15,698 nucleotides of DNA from Chitinophagales bacterium (GTDB taxonomy: Bacteria; Bacteroidota; Bacteroidia; Chitinophagales; Chitinophagaceae). Below are positions 8,550 to 15,698 of this stretch, one piece after another. Within the stretch, counting starts at the first letter, position 1, and the number at the start of each line of letters is the position of its first letter. Made by a program: the position numbers and the translations under genes. Where the stretch lies: contig JANXYS010000105.1 of the NCBI GenBank assembly GCA_025355935.1, positions 1 through 15,698 on the forward strand, read 5' to 3'. The notes below the pieces were generated by a model, which worked only from the letters and a program-made list of their open reading frames with translations, did no database searches and was not told where the DNA came from.

Positions 8550-10436
8550 TTATTCAGATGCAACAGCATCCAGTTCAACCTTCAGGTTTTCAATGATAAA
8601 ATCCTGCCTTGACGGGGTATTCTTACCCATGTAATATTCAAGAAGGTTTTGTACATGCTCGCCCTGCTCCATGATCACTGGTTGCAATTTCATATCCACG
8701 CTGATGAAGCGGGCAAATTCATCAGGACTTATCTCTCCTAGTCCTTTGAAGCGCGTTATCTCAGGCTTGGTGCCTAGCTTCTTCATTGCGGCCTGCTTCT
8801 CGGCTTCATCATAACAGTAAATAGTTTCCTGTTTGTTTCGTACCCTGAAAAGGGGGGTTTCGAGTATGTACACGTGTTGGTTCTTTACCAGGTCAGGAAA
8901 GAATTGCAGGAAAAAAGTCATCAACAGTAAACGGATGTGCATACCATCGACATCCGCATCGGTAGCTACCACAATATTGTTGTAACGTAGCCCTTCATAC
9001 CCTTCCTCAATATTTAATGCGTGCTGCAACAAGTTAAATTCTTCGTTTTCATAAACAATCTTTTTCGTCAGCCCATAGCAGTTCAGTGGCTTACCACGCA
9101 AACTAAATACTGCCTGCGTACTTACATTTCGCGCCTTCGTAATGGAACCGCTGGCACTGTCACCTTCTGTTATGAAAATCGTACTTTCTTTTTGTTTTTC
9201 AATGATGCTGTCCTTGTCTTTCCCTGCAGGTTCATCGTTGTAATGAAATTTACAATCGCGTAACTTTTTATTATGGAGATTAGCCTTTTTGGCGCGTTCA
9301 TTTGCAAGTTTTTTAATACCTGCCAGTTCTTTTCTCTCTCTCTCGTTTTGCTCAATCCTGCGTTTCAATGCCTCAGCTACTGCGGAGTTTCTATGCAGGA
9401 AATTATTCAATTCCTTACCCAGGAAATCTCCGATAAAGTTCTTCATACTTGGCCCATTCTCATACACGGTTTGTGAACCCAGTTTAGTCTTAGTCTGGCT
9501 TTCAAAAACCGGCTCCTGCACCCGCTCGCTAATGGCTGCGCATATACTTCCGCGTATGTCCGAGGCATCGTAATCCTTCTTAAAATAGTCGCGGATTGTT
9601 TTAACATAAACCTCTCTGAATGCAGCTAAATGAGTTCCGCCCTGCGTGGTAAACTGCCCGTTTACAAAACTGTAATATTCCTCACCATAGCTATTTTCGT
9701 GGGTAAGCGCAACTTCGATGTCTTCGCCCTTAAGGTGTATGATTGGATAGCGTATCTCATCTGCATTAGTTTTGCGTTGAAGGAGGTCGAGCAGGCCATT
9801 TTTGCTCACGTACCGTTTATTATTAAGGTTCATTACCAAGCCTGCGTTCAGGTAGCAGTAATTCCAAAACTGGTTGTCGAGGTACTCTTGTACAAAATGA
9901 AAATTTTTAAAAATGCTTTCATCCGGAATGAAGGTCACAAATGTGCCGTTGTCTTCTTTACTTGAAGCTTCCTTATGTTCTTTGCTTAATATACCACGTT
10001 CAAACTCCGCCGTCTTTTCCTTTCCCTCCCGGTATGCCGTTACCTTAAAATAATTACTTAGCGCATTTACGGCCTTGGTGCCAACTCCGTTGAGGCCAAC
10101 ACTTTTTTGAAAAGCTTTACTGTCGTACTTGGCACCCGTGTTCATTTTACTAACTACATCCACCACTTTGCCCAGAGGTATGCCACGCCCGTAATCACGT
10201 ACTGTTATTGTTTTACCATTAATGTTCACATCTACATGCTTGCCATATCCCATGGTATGCTCATCGATGCAGTTGTCGATTACCTCCTTGAGCAACACGT
10301 AAATGCCATCATCCGGACTAGATCCATCGCCTAATTTACCTATGTACATACCTGGCCTAAGGCGGATGTGCTCCTGCCAGTCCAGGCTCCTGATGTTATC
10401 TTCGGTATACTCCGACCTATTGATGCTTTCTGCCAT
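8550..10436 (-). CDS. parE: DNA topoisomerase IV subunit B (gyrase B family)
   Basis: 628 residues, the usual length for the short ParE-type B subunit that lacks the large insertions of some GyrB. The GHKL ATPase domain has the Glu and Asn of the N box (EVIDN, 51-55), the ATP-lid motifs DYGRGIP (81-87) and VGLNGVGT (113-120), and the QTKTKL loop (314-319) whose Lys senses ATP. The TOPRIM domain shows ITEGDSASGS (422-431; Glu424) and the DADVDG metal site (493-498). The C-terminal ITRFKGLGE tail contacts the A subunit in this family. With ParC it forms topoisomerase IV. It is the first gene of the minus-strand run, behind a good Bacteroidota promoter. Naming it ParE and not GyrB rests on length and the nearby parC. 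Confidence 0.95.
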   Translation of the reverse strand: MAESINRSEYTEDNIRSLDWQEHIRLRPGMYIGKLGDGSSPDDGIYVLLKEVIDNCIDEHTMGYGKHVDVNINGKTITVRDYGRGIPLGKVVDVVSKMNTGAKYDSKAFQKSVGLNGVGTKAVNALSNYFKVTAYREGKEKTAEFERGILSKEHKEASSKEDNGTFVTFIPDESIFKNFHFVQEYLDNQFWNYCYLNAGLVMNLNNKRYVSKNGLLDLLQRKTNADEIRYPIIHLKGEDIEVALTHENSYGEEYYSFVNGQFTTQGGTHLAAFREVYVKTIRDYFKKDYDASDIRGSICAAISERVQEPVFESQTKTKLGSQTVYENGPSMKNFIGDFLGKELNNFLHRNSAVAEALKRRIEQNERERKELAGIKKLANERAKKANLHNKKLRDCKFHYNDEPAGKDKDSIIEKQKESTIFITEGDSASGSITKARNVSTQAVFSLRGKPLNCYGLTKKIVYENEEFNLLQHALNIEEGYEGLRYNNIVVATDADVDGMHIRLLLMTFFLQFFPDLVKNQHVYILETPLFRVRNKQETIYCYDEAEKQAAMKKLGTKPEITRFKGLGEISPDEFARFISVDMKLQPVIMEQGEHVQNLLEYYMGKNTPSRQDFIIENLKVELDAVASE

Positions 10437-10469
10437 TGGTTATTGGTTTTTTTTAGGCTATCTCCTTCG

Positions 10470-10498
10470 CAAATATAAGATTTCGGCTATGTACAAAA
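10470..10498 (-). promoter_or_regulatory. Bacteroidota-type promoter for parE
   Basis: On the minus strand TATATTTG (10477-10470) is a perfect match to the Bacteroidota -7 element TAnnTTTG. A TTTTG (10498-10494) lies 16 bp upstream as a candidate -33 element, slightly closer than the usual spacing. The predicted start would give a leader of roughly 30 nt before the parE ATG at 10436. This is inferred from motif and position only. Confidence 0.55.
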
Positions 10499-10655
10499 CT
10501 AATTTATTTAGTAATTTGCAATTGCAGCAAATATATTGAAAGGAAAATAGCTATTCCGCCGGATTTTGTTCACAGGGCTGTATAATATTACATATCGCTC
10601 ATAAGTAGCCTGCCTTCCAAATTGGCCATCCCGCTAACTAACTCATGGTTTTGTA

Positions 10656-10663
10656 TAACTTCG
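10656..10663 (+). promoter_or_regulatory. Possible -7 element for the YkgJ-type gene
   Basis: TAACTTCG differs from TAnnTTTG at one position and lies about 29 bp before the ATG at 10692. I could not place a convincing -33 TTTG at the right distance, so this is weak. Confidence 0.25.
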
Positions 10664-10691
10664 CCACGAAGATTTACTATTAAAGAACCGG

Positions 10692-11204
10692 ATGGAAACA
10701 GGAGTACCAGAGATAAACCTCGCAAACATTGGCGTCTTAGCCGCAGAGCGGGAGGAGGAAAATGAGGCTTTCAGAAGCTTCCTGGAAGGGCGTGATCCTG
10801 TTATGATTGACGAACAGGTGGCAGCACTAAACCTGCTGATGGCAGCCCAGATAGACTGTACTGCATGCGGAAACTGCTGCCGGAAACTAATGATCAGTGT
10901 TTCCCCTGTTGAGGAACCCTTTTTTGCAAAGCATTTTAAGGTAACTCCCGACGAAGCCAGGGTTAAATATCTATCTACCGGCCTTTCAGGTACTCATATT
11001 ATGGCCTCCATGCCATGCGTGTTTTTAAATAACAATCGCTGCAGCATCTACGAAAGTCGCTTTACAGATTGCCGCGAATTTCCTCACCTGCATCAACCTG
11101 GCTTTACCCGCCGCCTCTGGAGCACCCTCACCCATTATGCGATGTGCCCCATCATTTTTAATGTAGTGGAAAGGTTAAAAACGGAAGTGGGATTTAGGCG
11201 CTGA
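10692..11204 (+). CDS. YkgJ-family cysteine-cluster protein
   Basis: 170 residues, no signal peptide. A CxxCxxCC cluster at 56-63 (CTACGNCC) is followed by single cysteines at 109 (MPCVFL), 117 (RCSIYESR), 127 (DCREFP) and 152 (AMCPI). This is the pattern of the UPF0153/YkgJ family, predicted to chelate zinc or iron; the motif CxIYExRPxxCRxFP is nearly complete here, with Phe-Thr in place of the common Arg-Pro. The biochemical role of the family is poorly defined. The gene is transcribed away from parE across a 255-bp intergenic region and is followed after 76 bp by a lipoprotein gene on the same strand. The start at 10692 is the first ATG of the open frame and gives the normal family length. 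Confidence 0.85.
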   Translation: METGVPEINLANIGVLAAEREEENEAFRSFLEGRDPVMIDEQVAALNLLMAAQIDCTACGNCCRKLMISVSPVEEPFFAKHFKVTPDEARVKYLSTGLSGTHIMASMPCVFLNNNRCSIYESRFTDCREFPHLHQPGFTRRLWSTLTHYAMCPIIFNVVERLKTEVGFRR

Positions 11205-11280
11205 AATGACTGTTTATAATCCTGATTAGTTTTAACAAGATCGATACACGTAAAGGAATACGATTTGCGTAAGTGTAGTT

Positions 11281-11910
11281 ATGAAAAAACTACTATTTAT
11301 CTTACCCGGAATCCTGCTCATCCTGGCATCCTGCAGCAGTACACAAATCACCTCGTCCTGGAAGGCGGATGATGCCGTTAGAAAACCTTTCAAAAAAATT
11401 ATGGTATTAGGTATTTTAGGCCAGAAAGACCGTGTTCTCCGCCAAAATCTGGAAGATCAGCTGGTAACTAATTTAAACAACCAGGGCTACAGTGCTGTAT
11501 CTGCATTGCAGGAGTATGGTCCTAAGGCGTTTGACAAAGTGAAAGAAGAAGATATTGCCGACAAACTGAAAGCCAGTGGTTACGATGCTGTTATTACAAC
11601 TGTTTTGCTGGACAAGTCGAAAGACGATTCCTATCGGCAAGGCAACGTGAGTTATCAACCCGTAGGTATAAGAAGATTTGGCAGGTATTACACCACCATC
11701 TATGACAGGGTTTACGAATCAGGCTATTATACAACTTCAACAAATTATTTTCTTGAATCTAATTTGTATGACATTGCCTCAGGAAACCTTGTGTATTCAG
11801 CGCAAGGGAAAGTAGTTGATCCGTCCTCGCTTGCAACCCTAGGGAAGGATTACGGTAAAGGACTGGTAAAAGACCTCAAGACCAAAAATGTACTGTCAGT
11901 AAAAAATTAA
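11281..11910 (+). CDS. Uncharacterised lipoprotein
   Basis: 209 residues. The N-terminus MKKLLFILPGILLILASC is a lipoprotein signal with lipobox LASC, so Cys18 should be lipidated and the protein anchored in the envelope. The mature part begins STQITSSWK, then has an alternating strand/helix region (KKIMVLGI at 38-45, DAVITTVLL at 102-110) suggestive of a small alpha/beta domain like those that bind or assemble at the outer membrane. A tyrosine-rich stretch at 131-157 has seven Tyr in 27 residues. I do not recognise a named family with certainty. DUF4136-like lipoproteins, which often start with a similar SSW motif, are a possibility. A strong terminator lies 21 bp after the stop, so it is the last gene of its transcript. 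Confidence 0.75.
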   Translation: MKKLLFILPGILLILASCSSTQITSSWKADDAVRKPFKKIMVLGILGQKDRVLRQNLEDQLVTNLNNQGYSAVSALQEYGPKAFDKVKEEDIADKLKASGYDAVITTVLLDKSKDDSYRQGNVSYQPVGIRRFGRYYTTIYDRVYESGYYTTSTNYFLESNLYDIASGNLVYSAQGKVVDPSSLATLGKDYGKGLVKDLKTKNVLSVKN

Positions 11911-11931
11911 CTAACAAACAGCTTTAAGTAC

Positions 11932-11973
11932 GCGTTATTACAGCCCTTTGGGGAAGTGGTAACGCTTTTTTTT
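11932..11973 (+). terminator. Rho-independent terminator after the lipoprotein gene
   Basis: GCGTTATTAC (11932-11941) pairs with GTGGTAACGC (11956-11965) over ten positions, two of them G-U wobbles, around a 14-nt loop that itself contains CCC and GGGG. Eight T follow directly (11966-11973). Confidence 0.85.
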
Positions 11974-12158
11974 GTTTTCTCTATCGTTTCTTAGCCCACC
12001 TTTTTAAAAAAGATTTTAGTTTATCCAGCGTCTCTTCCTTGTAAATTCGGAGAAGGCCTTCGATCTGGAAATTGTAGTATAATATTTGTTAAAGAAAAGC
12101 TGTCCAGGTTATTAGCCTTACTTTTAACCCCAGTTATTAATCTTAAAACAAACTAAAA

Positions 12159-12647
12159 ATGAAAATTATCAGCAAGTTGATGGCACTTAGTCTGGCATTG
12201 ACGCTTGGCTTTGTGGGATGTAAACCCAAGGACGCCGACATTAAGTCGAACGTAGAGACCGCGCTTAAAACCAACCCGGAAGCTGCAGCGATCTCGGTAT
12301 CGGTAACCGATGCTGTGGCCACGCTTAGTGGGGAAGTGAAAGAAGCGTCTTCAAAATCCTCCGCGGAAACTGCGGCCGCAGGCGCGAAGGGAGTGAAGTC
12401 GGTAGTAAACAACCTTATGACTGCAGCTCCGGTGGTCCAGGCCCCTGTTGAGATTGCCCCTGCGGATGCACTAACCGCGGGCGTAAGGGATGCCACCAAG
12501 GATTTTCCAACTGTTAATGCAACGGTGGATCCTGCAGGTGTTGTTACCCTCACTGGTACAATTGCAAAGGATAAAAGAATTGCATTGATGCAGGCCATCA
12601 GTTCTCTTAAGCCTAAAAGGATTGAAAACAAATTAACCACAAATTAA
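12159..12647 (+). CDS. Lipoprotein with two BON-like domains
   Basis: 162 residues. A signal peptide ends in FVGC, so Cys21 is the likely lipidated residue and the protein should sit in the envelope. Two similar halves follow. Residues about 25-87 (DADIKSNVETALKTNP, then ISVSVTDAVATLSGEV) and about 100-160 (ADALTAGVRDATKDFP, then VNATVDPAGVVTLTGTI) both show the BON layout: a helix, then strands with a Val-x-Val and a V-x-L-x-G turn, and a second helix. BON domains are thought to bind phospholipid or other envelope components and occur in OsmY-type stress proteins. A 15-bp gap to the next gene and the shared terminator mark a two-gene operon. The frame on the opposite strand is a shadow. I saw no clear promoter in the 248 bp upstream. 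Confidence 0.82.
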   Translation: MKIISKLMALSLALTLGFVGCKPKDADIKSNVETALKTNPEAAAISVSVTDAVATLSGEVKEASSKSSAETAAAGAKGVKSVVNNLMTAAPVVQAPVEIAPADALTAGVRDATKDFPTVNATVDPAGVVTLTGTIAKDKRIALMQAISSLKPKRIENKLTTN

Positions 12648-12662
12648 AAGAGGAAACAAATT

Positions 12663-13085
12663 ATGACATTATCAGAAAAATACAAGCCGTTAACAGATGC
12701 TGCTACCACTTCAGAAGTAAAAGATCTGCAGGTTAGAGAACAGGATGGGGTTCTGTACATCGACGGTTCAGCGGCAACAGGTGCCATTAAAGATCAGCTT
12801 TGGGCAAAGTACGACCAGATTGATCCAAATTTCACCAGTAGCGACCTTGTTTTAAATATAAAAACATCGCCGGATGCTGCAGTAACGAAAGTAAAAGTTA
12901 CTACCGACAGCAGCAATTTAAATATCCGTAAAGGACCGGGCACCGATCAGCCCATCGTAGGAAAGGCTGCTCATGGAGAAATCATAACCCTGGTTAGCCA
13001 GGCTTCAGAACAGTGGTGGCAGGTTCGAACAACAGATGGAGAGGAAGGATATGCCTACGCGCAATACCTTACCCCCGAAGCATAA
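12663..13085 (+). CDS. BON-like plus SH3b domain protein without signal peptide
   Basis: 140 residues. Residues 1-68 (MTLSEKYKPLTDAA, then LQVREQDGVLYIDGSAATG) resemble the BON-like N-terminal domain found in Bacteroidota proteins that carry a C-terminal LysM domain. Here the second domain is a bacterial SH3 (SH3b) at about 77-138, with LNIRKGPGTDQPIVGKA, then the GE-x-IT strand, WWQVRT and GYAYAQYL, all hallmark positions. SH3b domains usually bind peptidoglycan peptides or act as targeting modules. No signal peptide or membrane segment is visible from the ATG at 12663, which is preceded at a proper distance by AGAGGAAAC, a possible ribosome binding site. An upstream in-frame start that would add a signal is excluded by the neighbouring gene's end. 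It is the second gene of the BON operon. Confidence 0.82.
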   Translation: MTLSEKYKPLTDAATTSEVKDLQVREQDGVLYIDGSAATGAIKDQLWAKYDQIDPNFTSSDLVLNIKTSPDAAVTKVKVTTDSSNLNIRKGPGTDQPIVGKAAHGEIITLVSQASEQWWQVRTTDGEEGYAYAQYLTPEA

Positions 13086-13096
13086 AAAAAAGGTAT

Positions 13097-13131
13097 AAAA
13101 AAGCTGTCGTTTTACAAACGGCAGCTTTTTT
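13097..13131 (+). terminator. Rho-independent terminator after the BON/SH3b operon
   Basis: GCTGTCGTTT (13103-13112) pairs with AAACGGCAGC (13116-13125) with one G-U wobble around a 3-nt loop, flanked by six A on the left and six T on the right. The flanking A tract means it could also stop transcripts arriving from the right on the minus strand. Confidence 0.9.
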
Positions 13132-13458
13132 ATTGATAACACCGAACTTTTTCCAGGCTGGCCACTGAAAGCAAAAATTTTTAAACTGGTTGCCGAGGGC
13201 GGGGAAAATAAGTGGCCAGGGCGGCTGTGTTCAGGCGTTCAGACGAATACATTCAATTGATGACGGCACATTTAAAAATCACCGATTCAAATTTATCTTG
13301 CGGAAAATAAACTTAGTGACAACGCAAAAGAACAAGCAAAGAAACAAAAATAGAAATGGGAATGATTGCAGGAATCAGTAAATACAAATATCAAGGCGAA
13401 TGACGGCTTAAGTTGATCCTTCTATACGTATCAATACTTGCCGAGGCAGGCAACCAAA

Positions 13459-13722
13459 CCCTGCATATCTGCGCGAGCGTAATTACTATACTCACATCCC
13501 CACACAGCGGCCCCTCTCAAATAACCTGACCCTGCATATCTCGCGGGCGTAATTACTATAATCAGCATTTACACACCGTTCCTCCTTTGCACAAATGCCA
13601 CCCGGCATATCTGCGCGAGCAGAAAAATGGGTGAGTATTGCTAACGTTAGTGCTTACCCTATAGTTAGCATCTCCTCGCAAATGCCCTTTTCACAAACCC
13701 AACTCTGCATATATGCGTGAGC
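13459..13722. repeat. Four spaced copies of a CTGCATATCTGCGCGAGC-like repeat
   Basis: Copies begin at 13459, 13530, 13601 and 13703. The first two extend over 31-32 bp and share the tail GCGTAATTACTATA; the third and fourth match only over about 20 bp (GGCATATCTGCGCGAGC and TGCATATATGCGTGAGC). The start-to-start distances are 71, 71 and 102 bp. The intervals also share C-rich, loosely similar sequence (for example CACAAATGCCA and CACAAACCCAA before copies 3 and 4), so the true unit may be a decayed 71-bp tandem repeat. The extra 31 bp in the last interval coincides with the hairpin at 13629-13659. Confidence 0.75.
13629..13659. repeat. Imperfect hairpin with a CTAACGTTAG palindrome in its loop
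   Basis: GGGTGAGTA (13629-13637) can pair with TGCTTACCC (13651-13659) using two G-U pairs if transcribed, and the loop contains the perfect palindrome CTAACGTTAG (13641-13650). There is no T run on either side, so it is not a standard terminator. A second GTTAGC follows at about 13664. Confidence 0.45.
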
Positions 13723-13758
13723 TTTCGGAAGCCGCGCCCATGCTAATCAAATTGGATG

Positions 13759-14817
13759 TCATCCATTCCCATAGCCATTTGATTTAATAAAATCGCTTAC
13801 CAGGTAGCTAACGAGTTTCCCCGTACATTCATCCTTACTGCCATCGGCAAGCTGGCTTGCTCCTTCCGATATATGCAGGTAAGCAACTTTCACATCCGTG
13901 GCTACAAAATTAATGAACTGCCGTGCCTGCAGCGTACTGATTCCACAGGGTGTTCGGGCACTACTGAGTGCGTGTTCGATGCAATCGATGTCAAGTTCTA
14001 TCCCGGTAAAATTATCCTCTGTGAAGCCCGTGGCGTGGGCAATGGCTTGTATAAAATTTTGTTTCTCATGGATGAAAATATCTTCGAAAGTGCCAAGATG
14101 TATAAACGGATTCTCTTTTATATCCGCCAGCACATTTTGAGGAATATAACTTTCATGTACTGCCGGCAGCGCATAACGCCCAAGGTAACCATCTGCTTCT
14201 GCATATCGGAAAGCATTACCGCTGTGGCGTCCTTCCATGGTGCGGTAATCAGTATGTGCATCCAGATTAATACAATTAACCTGGGCAAGCGGTAGATCCA
14301 GGGCTTTCTGTATTCCTTTCGCTGCCCCTTTAATGATAGGGTAAGCGTTATTGTGTCCGCCGCCAATCACTATCGGTATTTTCTTCGCAGCCGTAATTAT
14401 TTTGATGATGCGCTCTACTTCTTCGTCAATGATGTTTACTGCATGCCTGTAAGCGTCTATTTGTTCCTCGGGATTGTAGGCGTTATTCTCTATGAGGTAT
14501 TTGAGGTCACCAAAGTCAAAATGACCGAGCAAGAGAATATTTTGCCCGGTTAGGAAATCATTGCTTTGAATATTCAAAAAAGAATTCAAAAAGGGATACC
14601 AGTTTGTATCGCAGCCGCCCGTACCCAAATTTGCTTTTACACCAATATCTTCCGGGATACCCAGCAGCACATATTTGGCGTTTGATGCAAGAAGTCCTTC
14701 GGGCCAACCACCTCCCCGCGGAAGTTCCTGGACCCGTTCGCCGAGTTTGGTTTCAAACTTACGTGGATGAGTAAGTGATAAAATATCTTTCCGGCTGTAG
14801 AATTTAAAATGTTTCAT
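13759..14817 (-). CDS. hutG: Formimidoylglutamase (arginase/agmatinase fold)
   Basis: 352 residues. The ureohydrolase fold is shown by its manganese ligands: GGGHNN with His155, NLDAHTD with Asp186, His188 and Asp190, and ELDIDC with Asp276 and Asp278. All six ligands are present. By family, arginase-fold enzymes hydrolyse arginine, agmatine or N-formimidoyl-glutamate. The last is favoured because hutI, which makes formimidoylglutamate, lies directly upstream on the same strand. The product would be glutamate plus formamide. The N-terminus (MKHFKFYSRKDILSLTHPRK) and the long insert near 85-140 fit the Bacteroidota version of the enzyme. The 91-bp gap to hutI could contain a separate promoter, but I did not find a full TAnnTTTG box. 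The substrate is inferred from context. Confidence 0.85.
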   Translation of the reverse strand: MKHFKFYSRKDILSLTHPRKFETKLGERVQELPRGGGWPEGLLASNAKYVLLGIPEDIGVKANLGTGGCDTNWYPFLNSFLNIQSNDFLTGQNILLLGHFDFGDLKYLIENNAYNPEEQIDAYRHAVNIIDEEVERIIKIITAAKKIPIVIGGGHNNAYPIIKGAAKGIQKALDLPLAQVNCINLDAHTDYRTMEGRHSGNAFRYAEADGYLGRYALPAVHESYIPQNVLADIKENPFIHLGTFEDIFIHEKQNFIQAIAHATGFTEDNFTGIELDIDCIEHALSSARTPCGISTLQARQFINFVATDVKVAYLHISEGASQLADGSKDECTGKLVSYLVSDFIKSNGYGNG

Positions 14818-14908
14818 ATAGCGGCTTTATGATAATAGCAATCTTACCCAATGTAAATAAACCTATATTCTAAAACAATTATATTTAAACTTTACCCGCT
14901 CGACAACG

Positions 14909-15698
14909 TTAACTAATCCACTCGCCCTTCAACATTACCTTTTCGATATGGTTCTCCCCAAATGCATAGAAGAGGTAAGCAAGGGATGGCACAGGTTTAG
15001 TGAGGATAATATTGGCAGTTTTACCGATGCTGATGCTGCCGGTCTGCTGCTCCACTCCCATAGCATAAGCACCGTTAATGGTTCCTGCGTTAATCACTTC
15101 TTCCGGGAGCATCTTCATTTGTATGCAGCTTAATGCGGCAACAAAATTCATATTCCCCGAAGGAGATGAGCCCGGATTATAATCAGAGGCCAGCGTTACA
15201 GCGGCACCGGCTTCTATCAATGAACGCGCAGGCTGGTAGGGCATCCTTAAAAAAAAGGCTGCCGTCGGTAAGAGCGTGGCGCAACCGTTAAATCGGGCCA
15301 GCAACCTTACATCTTCTGCCGTTAGGGTTTCTAGATGATCGAGTGATAAGGCATTGTTTTGAATCCCTGCTTCGATACCACCGATACTATTCAACTGGTT
15401 AACGTGCAGTTTAGACCTTAAACCGACCGTCATACCCGCCTTACAAATACGATCTGTTTCTGCTACTGAAAAGAAACCGTTTTCACAAAATACATCGATA
15501 TAGTCAGCCAATTTTTCGCGTGCAATCACAGGTAGCATGTCTTCTATGATTAGCTTTAGATATCCTTCATGATCATTCCGAAATATCTGTGGATAAGCAT
15601 GCGCGGCAAGAAAGGTCGAGCGGATTATTACATTACTATGGTTTCTCAGTTTGTTAATCACACGCAGCATTTTGAGTTCGCCTTCTACCGTTAGACCA
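14909..15698 (-). CDS. hutI: Imidazolonepropionase, 5' end beyond the window
   Basis: About 262 C-terminal residues are seen; the frame stays open to the right edge (GLTVEGELKMLRV at the border), so the Met at 15668-15670 is internal. The enzyme opens 4-imidazolone-5-propanoate to N-formimidoyl-glutamate, the third step of histidine breakdown. Amidohydrolase motifs follow in the family order: STFLAAHAYP, VFCENGFFS, SKLHVNQLNSIGG with a zinc-ligand His, LSLDHLE, LPTAAFFLRMPY and ASDYNPGSSPSGNM with the catalytic Asp. The N-terminal HxH zinc pair lies outside the window. The C-terminal beta-sandwich strand GSISIGKTANIIL is typical. It precedes hutG on the same strand, forming at least a hutI-hutG pair. 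Confidence 0.95.
   Translation of the reverse strand, partial: GLTVEGELKMLRVINKLRNHSNVIIRSTFLAAHAYPQIFRNDHEGYLKLIIEDMLPVIAREKLADYIDVFCENGFFSVAETDRICKAGMTVGLRSKLHVNQLNSIGGIEAGIQNNALSLDHLETLTAEDVRLLARFNGCATLLPTAAFFLRMPYQPARSLIEAGAAVTLASDYNPGSSPSGNMNFVAALSCIQMKMLPEEVINAGTINGAYAMGVEQQTGSISIGKTANIILTKPVPSLAYLFYAFGENHIEKVMLKGEWIS

Larger units (their letters stand above)
13132..13758. other. Gene-free spacer between the SH3b operon and hutG
   Basis: 627 bp with no convincing coding region. A 63-codon frame at 13190-13381 has no recognised features. The right half holds a repeat array and a hairpin, listed separately. No RNA gene was recognised. Confidence 0.6.

Noticed and set aside
8522..8578. 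Upstream start for the methyltransferase at 8578
   Set aside because: It would add 19 residues (MNWMLLHLNNYF...) overlapping the coding end of parE; the family's conserved N-terminus begins at the Met at 8521.
11262..11271. Promoter -7 element TACGATTTGC before the lipoprotein gene
   Set aside because: It has three bases, not two, between TA and TTTG, and would leave a leader of only a few nucleotides.
11981..12088. Minus-strand stop-free run of 35 codons ending in EETLDKLKSFLKRWAKKR
   Set aside because: It looks like a protein C-terminus but has no start codon, is preceded in frame by a stop, and is short enough to occur by chance. It could be a relic, which only a homology search would tell.
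12143..12640. 165-codon open frame on the minus strand
   Set aside because: It is antisense to the double-BON lipoprotein, and its composition (Ala, Ser, Thr, Val) is that of a shadow; the plus-strand frame has a lipoprotein signal and BON structure.
13190..13381. 63-codon plus-strand frame after the SH3b terminator
   Set aside because: No recognisable domain, no promoter or ribosome binding site, and a low-complexity Lys/Asn-rich end.

Overview
The window reads as a chromosomal segment of a Bacteroidota bacterium, most likely a Chitinophagaceae- or Sphingobacteriia-type soil or water organism. The reasons are the form of the ParC and ParE proteins, the near absence of Shine-Dalgarno sequences, a TAnnTTTG-type promoter in front of parE, short lipoproteins with Bacteroidota-style signals, and long AT-rich spacers with degenerate repeats. 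The assignment to a family is inference. The assignment to the phylum is fairly safe. No tRNA, rRNA, intact mobile element or CRISPR array was seen.

Layout from left to right. (1) 1-1909, minus: most of a secreted type I pullulanase, cut at its C-terminus by the window edge. (2) 1910-3111: about 1.2 kb without a credible gene, ending in five degenerate copies of a 50-bp tandem repeat. (3) 3112-3574, plus: the wreck of a metallo-beta-lactamase-fold hydrolase, with the zinc-binding core deleted and a later frameshift. (4) 3782-10436, minus: parE, a class I methyltransferase, a DUF1835-type protein, a small VOC/glyoxalase-like protein and parC, all in one direction. The two topoisomerase IV subunits therefore bracket three unrelated-looking genes. 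(5) 10692-13085, plus: a CxxCxxCC (YkgJ-type) protein, an uncharacterised lipoprotein with a strong terminator behind it, then a two-gene unit of a double-BON lipoprotein and a BON-like/SH3b protein, again closed by a strong terminator. (6) 13132-13758: a gene-free spacer with four copies of a short repeat spaced about 71, 71 and 102 bp apart, plus a hairpin. (7) 13759-15698, minus: hutG and the C-terminal two-thirds of hutI, i.e. the last two steps of histidine breakdown by the formimidoylglutamate hydrolase route.

Functionally, most of the window is housekeeping: chromosome decatenation (ParC/ParE), alpha-glucan debranching and histidine catabolism. The less ordinary parts are the signal-less BON/SH3b protein paired with a BON lipoprotein, the two repeat arrays in intergenic DNA, and the decayed hydrolase beside one of them. 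I found no convincing new defence, mobile or biosynthetic system.
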